Below are positions 25,166-36,900 of a DNA stretch of 64,000 nucleotides, piece after piece. The DNA is taken from the NCBI GenBank assembly GCA_036785705.1, contig JAWUZG010000004.1, forward strand, positions 8,962,501-9,026,500, written 5' to 3'. Origin of the DNA: Acanthornis magna. Taxonomy: Eukaryota > Chordata > Aves > Passeriformes > Acanthizidae. The position numbers and the translations under genes were made by a program. The number at the start of each line of letters is the position of its first letter. Position 1 is the stretch's first letter. The notes under the pieces are model-generated. The model worked only from the letters and a program-made list of their open reading frames with translations, did not search any database and was not told the DNA's origin.

Positions 25166-25273
25166 TTTTTCTATGCATACAATAAGAGAGTTGCAATTAT
25201 TTAAGATGATGACTCATCCTGTAATTAGTTGCATTTTTAAGTTTACCACTGGAAAAGTTTGAAAGAGTTTCAG

Positions 25274-25310
25274 AATATATATATGTATATGCATATGCAT
25301 ATGCATATGC

Positions 25311-25346
<36 letters not shown>

Positions 25347-25362
25347 GTGTGTACATATATTT
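25274..25362 (+). repeat. Hexanucleotide array, atatgt/atatgc
   Basis: Units of tatgca form a central block, flanked on the right by a run of tatgta units that grades into tgtgtgta. The whole tract alternates purine and pyrimidine and is largely self-complementary. It resembles the tract at 25121-25165, so both may stem from one older AT/TG repeat. Confidence 0.9.
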
Positions 25363-26490
25363 TCATCTTTGGTAAGTGTCCAGGTGGTCAGGGATGTGGT
25401 TTGTAAAACCTATCTGGAGTTTTGACTCTTGGAGGATTTGAAGAGGAGTTTCTATAGGAAAAACTGCATCAAAAGGAAAACCAAGAAAAATGCTTGCTGT
25501 TGAACTACACAGACAGCATGGTGACAAAGACTGCCTGAAACAGAGATTGCTGCTGTGGTCTGGAACTGTGAAAAGGCACAAAACAAGTGATCAGCACGGT
25601 TTATCTGTGTGAAGACCACATCAAGAACAGTATTTTCTTGTTCAATATTTTCCGTCTTTCCAGTTGCTTCTGTGGGAAATATGTCATGCTATGTATCGGT
25701 ATTCATGAAACTTAATTACAGTCCTTTCATGTTGACTGAGATTTTAGAAATCGGCTTTCAGTTATTAGAATTGGAAATCCACACCAGAAAACGAAGCATG
25801 ATTTGTCCAATTTTCACCTTGTTGTTTATCAATTTGTTTCTGCTGACAAGAATGTGATGTGTCTTTAAGATACAGAAATGAAGCACAAGATGTCTAGGTC
25901 AGAAGTTAAATTCAGTGCATTTTGAAAGTCAGAGGTCCTGCCATACAGACAGCCATGGTCTAGGATGCCAGCAGGAGGAAGATGTTTTCTATCACACAGA
26001 AAAAATAGCCAAGTCATGGTTCACTAAATCTTGTTTGATTGGGCCTAATTTTGCACACCTGTCAAGGCTAGATGTGGTTGTACTCATGATTGGAAAGGCC
26101 CAGAGCAGTGAAGGGTTGGGGTAACACCTGGAGGTGTTGAACTGCTGTCAGGCACAGATGACCCTTAGTGAAATCCAAAGGTAAGAATTTGTCTTTCCTT
26201 TTAGTGCAATTCCAATTATTAGCTTAGCCACATAGGTGTAAGGTGTTTAGGAAGAATTTTTGATCCAGCTGAAGGTGTAACTCAAAACTTGCTCAAGCAT
26301 TCAGTCTTATTGTTGGCTATTTTCCTTCAGTGTGATGTGGGTTTTTTCTGAGGCAAATACTGTGCTTTGAAACCTTAGTCAACATGTTAAACATAAATCC
26401 CATTTTTCAGTGTTTTTTATGGAATTGAGATAGCCTGCAATCTGATTCTTCTGCTAATGAAAGGTAGTTCTGTTAGCATATAGACAAAAA

Positions 26491-26554
26491 GTTAAATTAA
26501 GCATCCTAAGCATCTGAATCAGGTTAAATTAAGCATCCTAAGCATCTGAATCAG
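26491..26554 (+). repeat. 32-bp perfect tandem duplication
   Basis: The 32-bp unit starting gttaaattaagcatcc at 26491 is repeated exactly from 26523. Identity is complete over both copies, so the duplication is either recent or kept identical, in contrast with the strongly diverged repeats around it. Confidence 0.95.
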
Positions 26555-27347
26555 GTAAAGTATAATTGGTGTGTTATGGACCAGGTAAATGGAGATATGA
26601 TCTCAGAGGAGAAAAGTAACTTTCCTGGTGCTACCCTACCTAAGATGTACAATACAAATATTTAATATTCCATCATCTACTTTTGTGGTTTTTAGCTGAA
26701 ATTTGGAGTTTTTATTGAGTTCATCAACCTACAAGAGTAAACACAGGTGACTTCTGCTTGCAGAATCATAAAGACGTGATTTTTAAGGTTTGTGGCTTTC
26801 AGTTCCTTGTTGAACTGTGACTGTTGAACATTACTTGTGTTGGGAAAATTTGTTAAATTTCCACTCCTTTAGATCTACTTTTTTAATCCTTTCATTGATG
26901 TCTCTATCCCTAGTTTTACCCTAACCTTGACCATGAATGAAATATTTTTTTTTAAATACAGATTTAAAAAAAAAAAATTATATTACTTTCTACAATACAA
27001 AAGGGTCCATACAGTTCTAGAATGTAAATTATTTTGAGGTTTTCAGAAAGCATGAAGTGGTGAATATTACGAGCTTCAATGAGTCCAATGTATAATAAAG
27101 CCAGACTGGAGGGAATAGAAACAGTCTGTTGTTTCTTCTATATGACTCAGACCACTTTTCCACTTCAAGAAAGTGTTATGCTAAACATATCCTGAAGCAT
27201 GACCTTCAGGAAGAATAAACTCTTACTCTTTTTCTCAGAATTGGTAGCTTTCCAACATGGGTTGATGGCCAGCTCATTGACCTTCCCTCAGAATTGTATC
27301 AAAAAGGACACTGCTAACCTCAGGATTTACCCATCAGTCAGACTGTC

Positions 27348-27390
27348 TTTTTTTTTTTTTTTTTTTTTAAATTATTTTTTTTTTAAATTA
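27348..27390 (+). repeat. Poly(T)-rich low-complexity run
   Basis: A run of about 20 T is followed by aaattatttttttttt and aaattaaaaa. It could be a reversed poly(A) tail or simple slippage. No source element is recognised on its minus strand. Confidence 0.8.
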
Positions 27391-30058
27391 AAAACATATT
27401 ATTTCCTTAAGAGAAAACCATTTTTAAAGGTATTATATTTGACCATATGAGAGCTGTCCAAGCTTCCTACACATTTATAGCAAAATTTCTTCCTCTCCAA
27501 ATCTCTCAAAGAACAACTGTTATGTTCTGATGTGCTGATCTCTCTCAACTGTTAACATTTTGACTGCTTTACTGCATATCACTAACCTCACCAGCTTTTT
27601 TCTCCTCTGCCCTGACACCTTTCAACATATCAGGACCAATCCTAGTTTTTTTTATTTCATATTTTTGCTGACTGCACAAATTTCATGTCTTACTCTTCAG
27701 GTGCCCAGACGTTTCCAGGTGCATCTACTCTGCAGAAAGCTGTCTGCATGAATAGCAGCCCAGAAGCTTTCAGATTTCCTCTATGTTGAATCCTTGTGTT
27801 TTAGTGTCAGAAACTGAAACGTTATGGTTAATGGCTTGAACATTGTTAAGAAGGACTTTTGCCCACCATGGCAAGTAAAAAAGGCTGGGGGAGAAGAATG
27901 TACCGACAAAGAAAGCCAAATGCAGCAGCTGTCCTGAAAATCAACTCTGGCTGCCTTCTGGGTGCGAGAGGCCATAACCCACAGGCTCATCTCCTGAGGC
28001 TAAGTCTGCACACACTCATTTTCTCCCTAATTCAGGCACAGACATCTTTCTAATAATGTTAAGAATTGGATCTTCACATTTAGGTAAATACACTGTCTTC
28101 TCAGAATTTAAAGTGGAAAGAGAGAATGTTCTCTTTCTGGTTTTGTGGGGTTATAAAATTTTATTTTGCTTGCCAAAGTGACTACTTTGGGCAAGTGAAA
28201 CATAAGAATCTACTGAGTTACTTAAACATAGATATAAAATACTAATATTTAAGATATTTGGTCTGGCGTCCAGATGCTATTTCCAGGAGAATGTGGTCTT
28301 TATCAGCCCTTTCCCATACTGTCAATTCCACGACGGTAATTTGCTTATGCCATGGAATTCTAATGGCACAAAGCTTTGGAATTGGAGTAGGCAAATCTGA
28401 TAAAGAGGATTTGGCATGTTGTCATGAATGAAAACAATATTCAGATTTTAATTACCCTAAAACACAGATATATCCTATGCACATGTCATTAAAGCATGCA
28501 CAGTTTGAATTTCTTGATTGGTGTTTGAAAACAGATTTGGGTTTGGATTAAAAAAAGAATTCTTAAACTTTTAATAAAGACTTATTCTAAAACCATTTGA
28601 AGTCTATGGCAAGACTCCAAAATTACTTCAGCTTTGAATCAGGTCACAAATTACATTGCCCATATTTCTTTTACCATTTTATCCTACTGTCTGTCAACTT
28701 TTCAGTCTGTAAGAAAGTAATTTTTCATTGTTCTTAGTGATGATAATTCTAATCAATATTATGTTACACACAATACATGCAAGCTTTTCCTGAAGAGATG
28801 CAAAGTAACAAGCATTCATGACAGTTGGCACCATCTCTGAAAGCCATATGATTACTAAGAGAGTCAAATATGGATTTATTAAATTTGAAATAAAATAAAA
28901 AACCCACTTCTTGAAGTTAAATGTAATGTTTCATACAGACACTTAATATAAGCAGAAATTACTTTTCCTTCACGGAAAATGAAAGGGTTTTTTTTCTTCC
29001 TATTAGCATTTCAATTAAAAGCATTTCTACTCATCTCCTTTTTAATGAAAGTACATGAATAGCAATAGCCTTTAAGAACTGCTTTTTTTTTAAGAAAAAA
29101 AAAATTCTTCTTACACTAAGTAACTTAATGAAGTTTCTAAACAGGAGCAGTGCAAATAGTAAACCAATAAAATTGCTTGTTTCAGTTCAGTAAATACATA
29201 CTGATCTTTGTACTGATTCATATTTATGCCCAGAGTGGTCCTCAGCAAATTTTACTGATGTTCACTTTAAGTGGAAAATTCATGCATAAAATGTAATGGT
29301 TCCAGACAACTTTTTTTAGGCTAGCAGTGCCATATTTTCTGAAATCGTGTGGTTCTACCAAAATCAGAGAAATTAATGTAGATGCATAGAATGGTGGTAT
29401 TTTAAAATAATAAAAGTAGATATTTGACAGGAACACTGGAGAAATGGAGATATTTTGAGTTGAAAAACTGAATTATTTTGTGTAGAAGAAAAAATCTAAA
29501 ATGTCTATATATTCAATCTTCCCCAGTGTTTTTTGGGGGTTTTTTAAATCTAAGACAAAGGTGTCTAGAGTTTAGGATAATTTGGAGGGGATTTTTGTGC
29601 TTTTGTTTGTTATACTAAATATAAAAATAAAGTAAGTTTTGTCCTGTAATCAATGAAACCAAGTAACGAACTATTAGTATAGCAAATGTAAGCTTATGAT
29701 TCTTTAAACAAAGTTAAACTAGGTGTGTTTCCACTCCATAATAGACTATGTTAATATTAGGCAAAAAGCCAAGACAGGAGTATGATGAAAATACTCTTGC
29801 TATTAAAAGAGCACCTAAAACAGTCTTAATGGTGACTATGGTTTATTTTTAAGCATTGTTTCATCTTTCTTTCAAAAAAAACAATATCTGTGCTTCTTCC
29901 AGGCATCAGGGAAACAGAGGAAGAGATCTACCTATTCTGGCTTAATACTAGCCTGGATGAGTTGGGGGATCAACACTACATTTACACAGCATTGCTAATC
30001 AAAATCTCATGTTAAAATACATTTTTTAAACTAATAAAATATGTTTTTATAAGAAATA

Positions 30059-30262
30059 ACTTTCTCAGTGTGCGGGTGACTGCGCAGTGGCACAGATTGC
30101 TCAGAGTGGTTCTGGAATCTCCCACATTGCAGGTATTCGAGAGCCATCTGACACAATGCCATGTGTGCTAGGATGACCCTGCTTGAGCAGGGAGGTGGGA
30201 CCAGATGACCCCCTGTGGTCCCTTTGAGCCTTACCCATCCCATGTTTCTGTGATTCTGTGAT
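30059..30262 (+). mobile_element. CR1 LINE 3' end, sense
   Basis: It ends with the CR1 terminal motif 'ctgtgattctgtga' at 30249-30262. It is preceded by 'ccctgcttgagcagggaggt', 'gaccagatgacc' and 'tggtccctttgagccttacc', which are typical of the CR1 3' untranslated region. The 5' part is truncated within about 200 bp. Only the terminal ORF2 tail and 3' UTR survive, so it has no coding capacity. Confidence 0.88.
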
Positions 30263-30540
30263 TTTTCTTAGGATGTAGTTATTACTCTTTAACAAAACTG
30301 AATGGACCAGGTTTGAGCAGCTTCAGTTTGGACAATATTGAAAATATGTAAAGTAATAGAAGATTAATTCCGGTTTGATTACTTTTACTGATAATTTGTG
30401 GTATGTGGAGTGTATGTCGGCACTTGTAATGTAAAGACACATCTGATTTGTTAGCCAAAGACATTTTGGTTAATAATTAATAGAGAAAAAAAGCCCACAA
30501 ATATAATGTGAGGAAAGTAAAAAACCCTAACTAACAAGAA

Positions 30541-30598
30541 ACAAACATACCACACCCCCCCACAAAAAAAAAAAAAAAAAAACACCCAAACCCCAAAG
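30541..30598. repeat. A/C-rich low-complexity tract
   Basis: A run of seven C (acccccccac) is followed by about 19 A and then acacccaaacccc. The minus strand is G/T-rich. It is the same type of tract as those at 3269, 33622 and 38940. Confidence 0.8.
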
Positions 30599-32570
30599 AA
30601 CAGTTGGCTTTTTCCGGTGAGCAAATGTAACAATTCTGTCAGGACATCAGTCTTTATTCTGGAAAGAATATCTGTTTGCCATCATGTTTCATTTCTGCAT
30701 AAAACTAAATATCTTTAGCATAATTATACTGGAATTATCTGGTCTAATTAACTCTGTGTTTTTTATTTTTTTCAAAACCTGTCTTCCTGGCTTCATATAT
30801 TCAATCAAAAATTCAGAAAATTTTTGTTTCTTTGTGGGGGAGGAAAGAGAGCGAGGGAAAAATTGTTGTCACTGTCATATTTTTGCCAAAAGTAGATCTA
30901 AACCCCAAGGGGTTAACTTTGAAATAAATAACTCCTTCTCAAATTACAGAATCATGGAACAAATTATTTTATAAAGTCTTTAAGTATTTAAAAATTCCGA
31001 AGCATTAACATTCTACATCCACCCAAACACATGCGCACACACAGCTAAAAACAGCTCCATGCAGGCACATTAGGACACAGTCTAACAGCCTTCATCCTCT
31101 CTCCAGCAGCAGGGAAAGGAAAAGCAGGATGACAGTTTGGCTGCAGCTTCTGCCTCCTTTCAACTCCCCAGCTGGAAGAGCTCCCTATTGTCCTTGAGAA
31201 ACTTCTGGACTAACTGCAAGTTTCTATATACATAAGAAGAGACCAAGAACTGTAATTAGTGCTGCAATTACTGAATGAAATCAGAGGTTTGCTGAATAGC
31301 TGACTACTAGGCGGCAGAGAAGGAATAGAGATGATCCTCTAACAATACAATAAAAATCACAAAAACTGATTTTTTCTTCTTTCTTCTATCCACACCCTCT
31401 ATCCTCAAGAAGAAAGAATGTGGTAAGAGAGAGCAGCTTCATGAGTACACTGCTTGAAGGTGAGGACCCAATCCTCAGCCAAAAGATCAAGTATCAATGT
31501 CCACTGGAATTCATACACAAAGTTTTCATCTTCTTGAGAAGAATGATTTAATCTGTATGGCACAGCACCTAGCTCTGGGTCTCCACTGGATTCTGTGTAG
31601 TGCTTCTGTAGCTGTGTAATAAGATACTGTTTTGTGCAGTTTCCTCTCTTGAGCGTTAGGCATAATGGTGTCATGGTGTGGCAATCCACCAAGGGTGTTT
31701 TTATCTTATATTTTTAATCATGAACCTGAAAGTATGCACTGCTTGCATCTGGCTGTGACATGAGAGCATATAAGGGACAGAAAAATATACAGTTGAGAAA
31801 GCTAAAAATAGTGTTTCATTATCACAGCTGTCTTTGGAGGTGAAGCAAAGTACCCACTGAATAAAGCCTACACATTTTTGGGGGGAAAGGTAGTTGATGC
31901 ACTGGTGTAGGGAGCAAGTTAACAAGTAACAGGAATGATGAGAGCACAATGTACATTTCATTTTCACCCTCTTTTGTTTAGTAGGATATATATAATTTGA
32001 GAAACTCATTATGTCCTATACTTGTCTGCAGCTCTGTACTTGTCTGCACCTCCATACTAGTCACACTAATACTGAAAATAAATTTTCAGGACAATAAAAT
32101 GCTTGGGTTTAATGTCATACTTTTTGAGGTACCATAATTGCAACATCATTATTGCTGCTGGCTGGGCAAAATACAGTCACTGATATAAATAGTTCAGTCC
32201 TAATGCTGGTTGATGTAAATCGGTACAGATGAAAAGACTGGCAAGAACTTAGCTGCCAAACAGAGCAGATGATTTTGTTCTCATTCTGCCTTTTTGTCAG
32301 TGGGAACATATGCAGTCTTTCCCAGTCCAGCTGGGAATTTCACTAAATATAATTCAGAGGAATACTGAGATTTCTGCCTCTCCCTTAAATGTTTGCAATT
32401 GACCATTACATTGAAAAGAATTTAGACAGCAAGAAAATGGGATCTCCTTAGGTATCATGAATTGGCTAAATGCTCAGAATATTAATTTTGACCATTCTCA
32501 ATGGAGGGAGCCAAAGTTATTTAGTCGACCTTATTGAAAATGAGATTATTTTTAACTACCTGCTACTAAG

Positions 32571-32596
32571 GTATATAATATATATATATATATATT
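32571..32596 (+). repeat. (TA)n microsatellite
   Basis: A short, nearly pure TA repeat with one interruption (ggtatataatatatata). Confidence 0.9.
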
Positions 32597-33230
32597 CAGA
32601 GATGATGAGATGTAGTATACATCTTCTGCTCAGTCTTATCTTTAAATTTTCATACTTGAAAATATGTCTAAGTCCTGCTGATTCCTTCTGCCCAACAAAC
32701 ACCTTCTGGAGACATCTATAATTTGATATATTACATCATATTCTCGTATTTGCTACCTGTTTTTAAAGTGTTCTCAAAGGAACTTTTCCATTAATTGTAC
32801 TTGGACTGATTTGATGTAACCGGGATTCCTAAAGACATTTTTAGGTCCTTTCTGGCTGTAGGATTTTTCTTAGTTCAGAAGAAATAGTTTTAGTTATTTG
32901 AGCTATAAATTTAAGTCTAAATTTGAAAAAGTATTTTCTTGGAAGAAAAAGTAAATCATAAAGGAAATGATAAATTATGGAAAATTAGTATTGTATTCAC
33001 TCATCTTTTCTTTCCCTCATATATTCTGACTTAACTTGCTATTACTTCACTGTAACTCTCTTTTTTGTTCTATAATCCTTGTCTTTCTGTGAACTCAAAC
33101 TCCTTATGATAGAAATCCTTGCATATGAATTTATGTGTGTGTTTACACTGAACATCATTAATTTATGGGACCACATTGATTTATATTCTTCTAAAGAAAC
33201 ATTACTTTTTTAAGTTTTACTCTTTACTAC

Positions 33231-33343
33231 AAGAAAGAAGGAAGGAAAAGACGGAAGGGAGGAAAGAATAGAGGAAGAAGGAAGGGAAAATGGAAGGACG
33301 GAAGGATGGAAGGAAGGAAGGAAGGACAGAAGGAAGGAAAGAA
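33231..33343 (+). repeat. (GGAA)n purine-only tract
   Basis: About 113 bp of almost pure A/G on the plus strand, built from aagg/gaag units with scattered c and t interruptions. Homopurine tracts of this kind with mirror symmetry can adopt triplex DNA. Tandem GGAA is also a potential ETS-factor platform. Neither is shown here. Confidence 0.92.
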
Positions 33344-33621
33344 TCTCTTATTTTCTCTTCTAGGACTTTATTTTATGGCATTTAAGTACATTAGTGACTA
33401 TATTTTGGCATGCTTAAGTGTTTTATTGCTAAAAAAACCCAAAAAATTATCTTGGAATTCCTTTCTTACCTTTTTGTCTAATAATGTTTACAAAGTACTT
33501 TCCAGATATTGTAGAAGGGTTGAGAAGCCAGTGTTGAATAAACAATAGTTTAATTCCACAGACTGCCATCCAGCACCTCTCTTCTACCTCAGCTCACAGG
33601 AATAAATGAAACCCTTCACAC

Positions 33622-33900
33622 TTTTGTTTTGTTTGGTTTTTTGTTTTGGTTTTGTTTTTTCTTTGGGGGGGTGTTGGGTTTTTTTGTTGGTTTTGTTTGT
33701 TTTTTGTTTAGTTTGCTTTGGGTTTTTTGTTTCATTTTTTGGTGGGTTTTTTGGGGTTTTTTTGCTTGTTTGGTTTTTGGTTTTTGTTTGTTCATTTTGG
33801 GGTTTTGGGGGTTTTTTTTGTTGTTCTGTTCTGTTTTGTTTTTTTTCAAAAAAATCCAAAGGAAAAAGCCAACCAAACAAAAAAAAAATCAACAAATAAA
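33622..33900. repeat. G/T-rich tract switching to A/C-rich (strand-asymmetric low complexity)
   Basis: From 33622 to 33846 the plus strand is nearly only G and T, with G runs of 3-7 (for example 33665-33671). From 33848 to 33900 it becomes A/C-rich (ccaaccaaacaaaaaaaaa). The two halves are partly complementary, so an imperfect long hairpin is possible. The multiple G runs could allow a G-quadruplex on the plus strand. The ORFs of 86-129 codons crossing it on both strands are low-complexity artefacts. Confidence 0.9.
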
Positions 33901-36900
33901 GATGACTAATATTCATGAAAACAGAAATCAGACAAGTAGAACGGATACTGCTTTCTGGAATCACCCCTGCCATGTCTTTTCATTGTTTTTTCACTGAAGA
34001 GATTAGCATCTTTGGTCTCTAAAGAGGAATTCTCCTTCACTTCCAAGTAATTTATCAAGTTTATTTGTCTTTCTTTTGAAGTCAAGTTATTCACATTAAA
34101 CTGGAGTTTGCAACTCCAGTGTGAGAACATGGAACAGGTCGAGAAAAAAAACAGGATTTCAGCAGGGGTGACATATGTTCTTCAGCTTCTTTCTTTCCAC
34201 TGTTCCTGACCTTGATTTGTGTAGTTAAGGAAGGGGAAAGAGACTGTGGCATTTGCAGTAGGCTTGCTAGTCATGTGAGAAAAGGTGGAAGGCGAGTGAT
34301 TCTAGACACCCTGAGCGACCCTCCTAAATCCATATATGTCTATTTATTTTGTTTTTCTAGTCTTAACTCAGTCTTTTATGTATGGGCATAACGTGAGCAC
34401 TAGCCATGTTACACAATGTACTTTGTTGTAGAGTACATAAACTGACCTATATGAGCTAGGAGGAGTGTCAGAAACAGCCTAGAGAAAAGGGCATGGAGTT
34501 CTGCATGGGTAGGTCTCTTCTCATCTGGGATTTGTAATCATATTGAAGTCTATTAAGGTTGCAGAACCATGGATCATCAGACATGGGTCATATTTCAGAT
34601 ACATCAAACAGGATGTTTTCTTCTAATATCAAGATGTGAAAACTCTAACACTAACATTGCTGGTTTCCACTCCAAGTCAATCCACAGACCCAAAGAATAG
34701 AAAACTGCAAAAATGTAGCTAATTTGTAGAGAGGTAAAAGGCATAAAAAAATCAATACAATTGTTCTGTGGTAGCCAGTAAATACAGCAGGGGCCATTTC
34801 ATATAAAGATCCTTCAATTGTTCTACTCCAAGAAAACTTACGCTTGGCAGAATTAATTTTTATGTTCCCATTTATAGCCCTTGTCTTGTCACTGTAGTAT
34901 GAAATGTGCTATCTATACCTGGTAAAACATTGCAAACACAATTTAAATAAGTGTGATAGGATATATCTTTTTTAGCCATTGATATATGGATAACATATTA
35001 TATTAATTTAAATACTATCCCTATGTTTTTTCCATTTTATATCCCTTAAATCCTTTTTTCCCTAGATCCTGGAATTTATTTCTGTATTTTTTCCCTGTAG
35101 TTCCCACTCTCTTATCTTAATCAAGTAAAGCATGGGAAGTTACAAACATGAAGCTAGGAAATAAATATCTCACATATTTGTGCATCACTGATGTGATTCC
35201 CCATAGGATGGTAGCGTTCTATAACAGAAGGGGAATTTTAAAATAAAAGTGGGTAGTAGTAGAGAAGACCCAAAAAGAGATGGAAAGGATACTACAAGAA
35301 ACACAAGATTTTCTTTCTTTGTGTGATTTCTCATTATCCCCTTTGTACATGTAATGCTCATAAAATAACTCTATCAAATGTTCTATTGCATAACCATTGG
35401 CTAACTAGCAAATTCCAGGACTTTGGAGATTCTCCATATTTGATTCAGTGATTGCTGCCACTCAGCTATCTGGCATATCTGTAATTGCATAAAATTTTGA
35501 TTTTACAGACTGAGAATCATATGGACCTCCGATTCTCACTCATAATCAGACAAAGAAAAATTATAAAAGTTTTAGATGCATGACTTAAATCTATTATTTT
35601 AGTTTTGGTGTTGCATTATATTTAATCTCAATTTTGAAAAACTGAGAAATTTGTTTTGGCAGCAGCAATCATTCTGTGACTTACACTAAAAAATATTCCT
35701 TGTTGTCTGTACATTTTTAAGGGTAGGATTTGCATCCAAAGCAGAGTTTACTGTCTGACTTTAAAATGGAGCAAAACTGATCTGGGATGTAATTCCCTTC
35801 ATGATTCCTCGAGACCACATCCTCATTCCAAGGGACATAAAGACTTCCACTGGCACCATTTCTACCTTTCCAGAGGAACCTAAAGTTTATGAGAAGATTT
35901 GTTGCCCTTCTCTGGGCACGTTACAACTTCAACACTCTGAGGAAGACGGCCGAAGGATAAGTGAGGGGATCTGCAGAAACCACATTTTTTTGAGGGCAGG
36001 ACACGACCAGAGTACTCCTCTTGGAACCCAGCTCACATGGCACCCAAAGCAGAGATTCCACCCACAGTGTAAATGCAGTGACTGGGGAAAGGGCAACAGA
36101 AATTGTTGGGATTTGGGGTTTGGTTTGGTTTTTTTTTCTTTTAACATTTTGTACCCTAAAAACCCTCAGTACACCATACTTTATGTTACAAAGACTCACT
36201 AAGAAAGAAACTAGTCAGTGAATCTGTAACGAAATATTTTAAAGAGTTGCGTCTTTTGGCAGATTGATTTTGCACGGAATTAAACTGATGGGGTTTGTGG
36301 GATTTTTCTGTTTGTTTTTGTTTGTTTGGGATTTCTTGTCTCTGCATATACATACAGACACATCTTCAGATGTTTATAAGGTGGATGTCTTGATATAAGT
36401 TAGTGAAGAGTCAGGAGAACAATACAGTCACCTAAATGACTTGGTGTCAGATGTTTTTTTAGACACCCTAAGGCACTCGAATTGCATGTAAGGAAACAGA
36501 ACCTTGTTCTTTTGTTCATAGGAAAGCAAGAGAAAAAATAATAACTAAAAAAACCCAGATTCTCATTTGCATTGACATCTACAGTGTCTTTCCACTACCA
36601 GCTGAATTAAATTGAAAAAGTAGTGAACCAAATACAATATTCAAGGTAAAAATATCACTGGAAAAATGAGTTTTCATGAAAAGTCAGAGTGAAGGCTAAA
36701 GTACTCATTGGGGAGATAGTCTACAAATTAATTCAAATGTAGTCAAATTGAAAAGAGCAGCATGCACATTTTGAAATGTTATATTACTATCAAAGTACAC
36801 TTTCTTATTCCTTCTGGACAGTCCAGGATATCTCTGCTATTGCCTCAGAATACAATGATAGGTGAAGAGAAGGAATAAAGAAGTTATTTCCATTCATATT

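Larger units (their letters stand above)
25363..30058. other. Unassigned DNA, 4.7 kb
   Basis: This holds a 32-bp exact tandem duplication (26491-26554), a long T/A-rich run (27348-27390) and a short G/T tract (29529-29546). ORFs up to about 83 codons are featureless. No gene is supported. Confidence 0.4.
30263..33230. other. Unassigned DNA, 3 kb
   Basis: This holds an A/C-rich tract (30541-30598), a (TA)n run (32571-32596) and a slightly more GC-rich stretch near 31050-31200. ORFs of about 95-102 codons on the minus strand (31405-31692 and 31701-32009) show no recognisable domain. No gene is supported. Confidence 0.4.

Noticed and set aside
30946..30965. 'acagaatcatggaac' resembling an antisense CR1 terminus
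   Set aside because: The expected following words (ggtttgggttggaaggg) are absent, so the similarity is limited to about 14 bp.
31405..32009. Two minus-strand ORFs of 95 and 102 codons in tandem
   Set aside because: No domain, no splice or promoter context, and composition as expected for noncoding AT-rich DNA.
33584..33997. ORFs of 86-129 codons on both strands
   Set aside because: They are translations of the G/T-A/C low-complexity tract (runs of F, G, V, W on one strand and K, P, Q, T, N on the other).
35801..36202. 133-codon ORF, plus strand
   Set aside because: No recognisable domain; part may derive from antisense CR1-like sequence near 35905, and it ends in a G/T tract. Not enough to call a gene.
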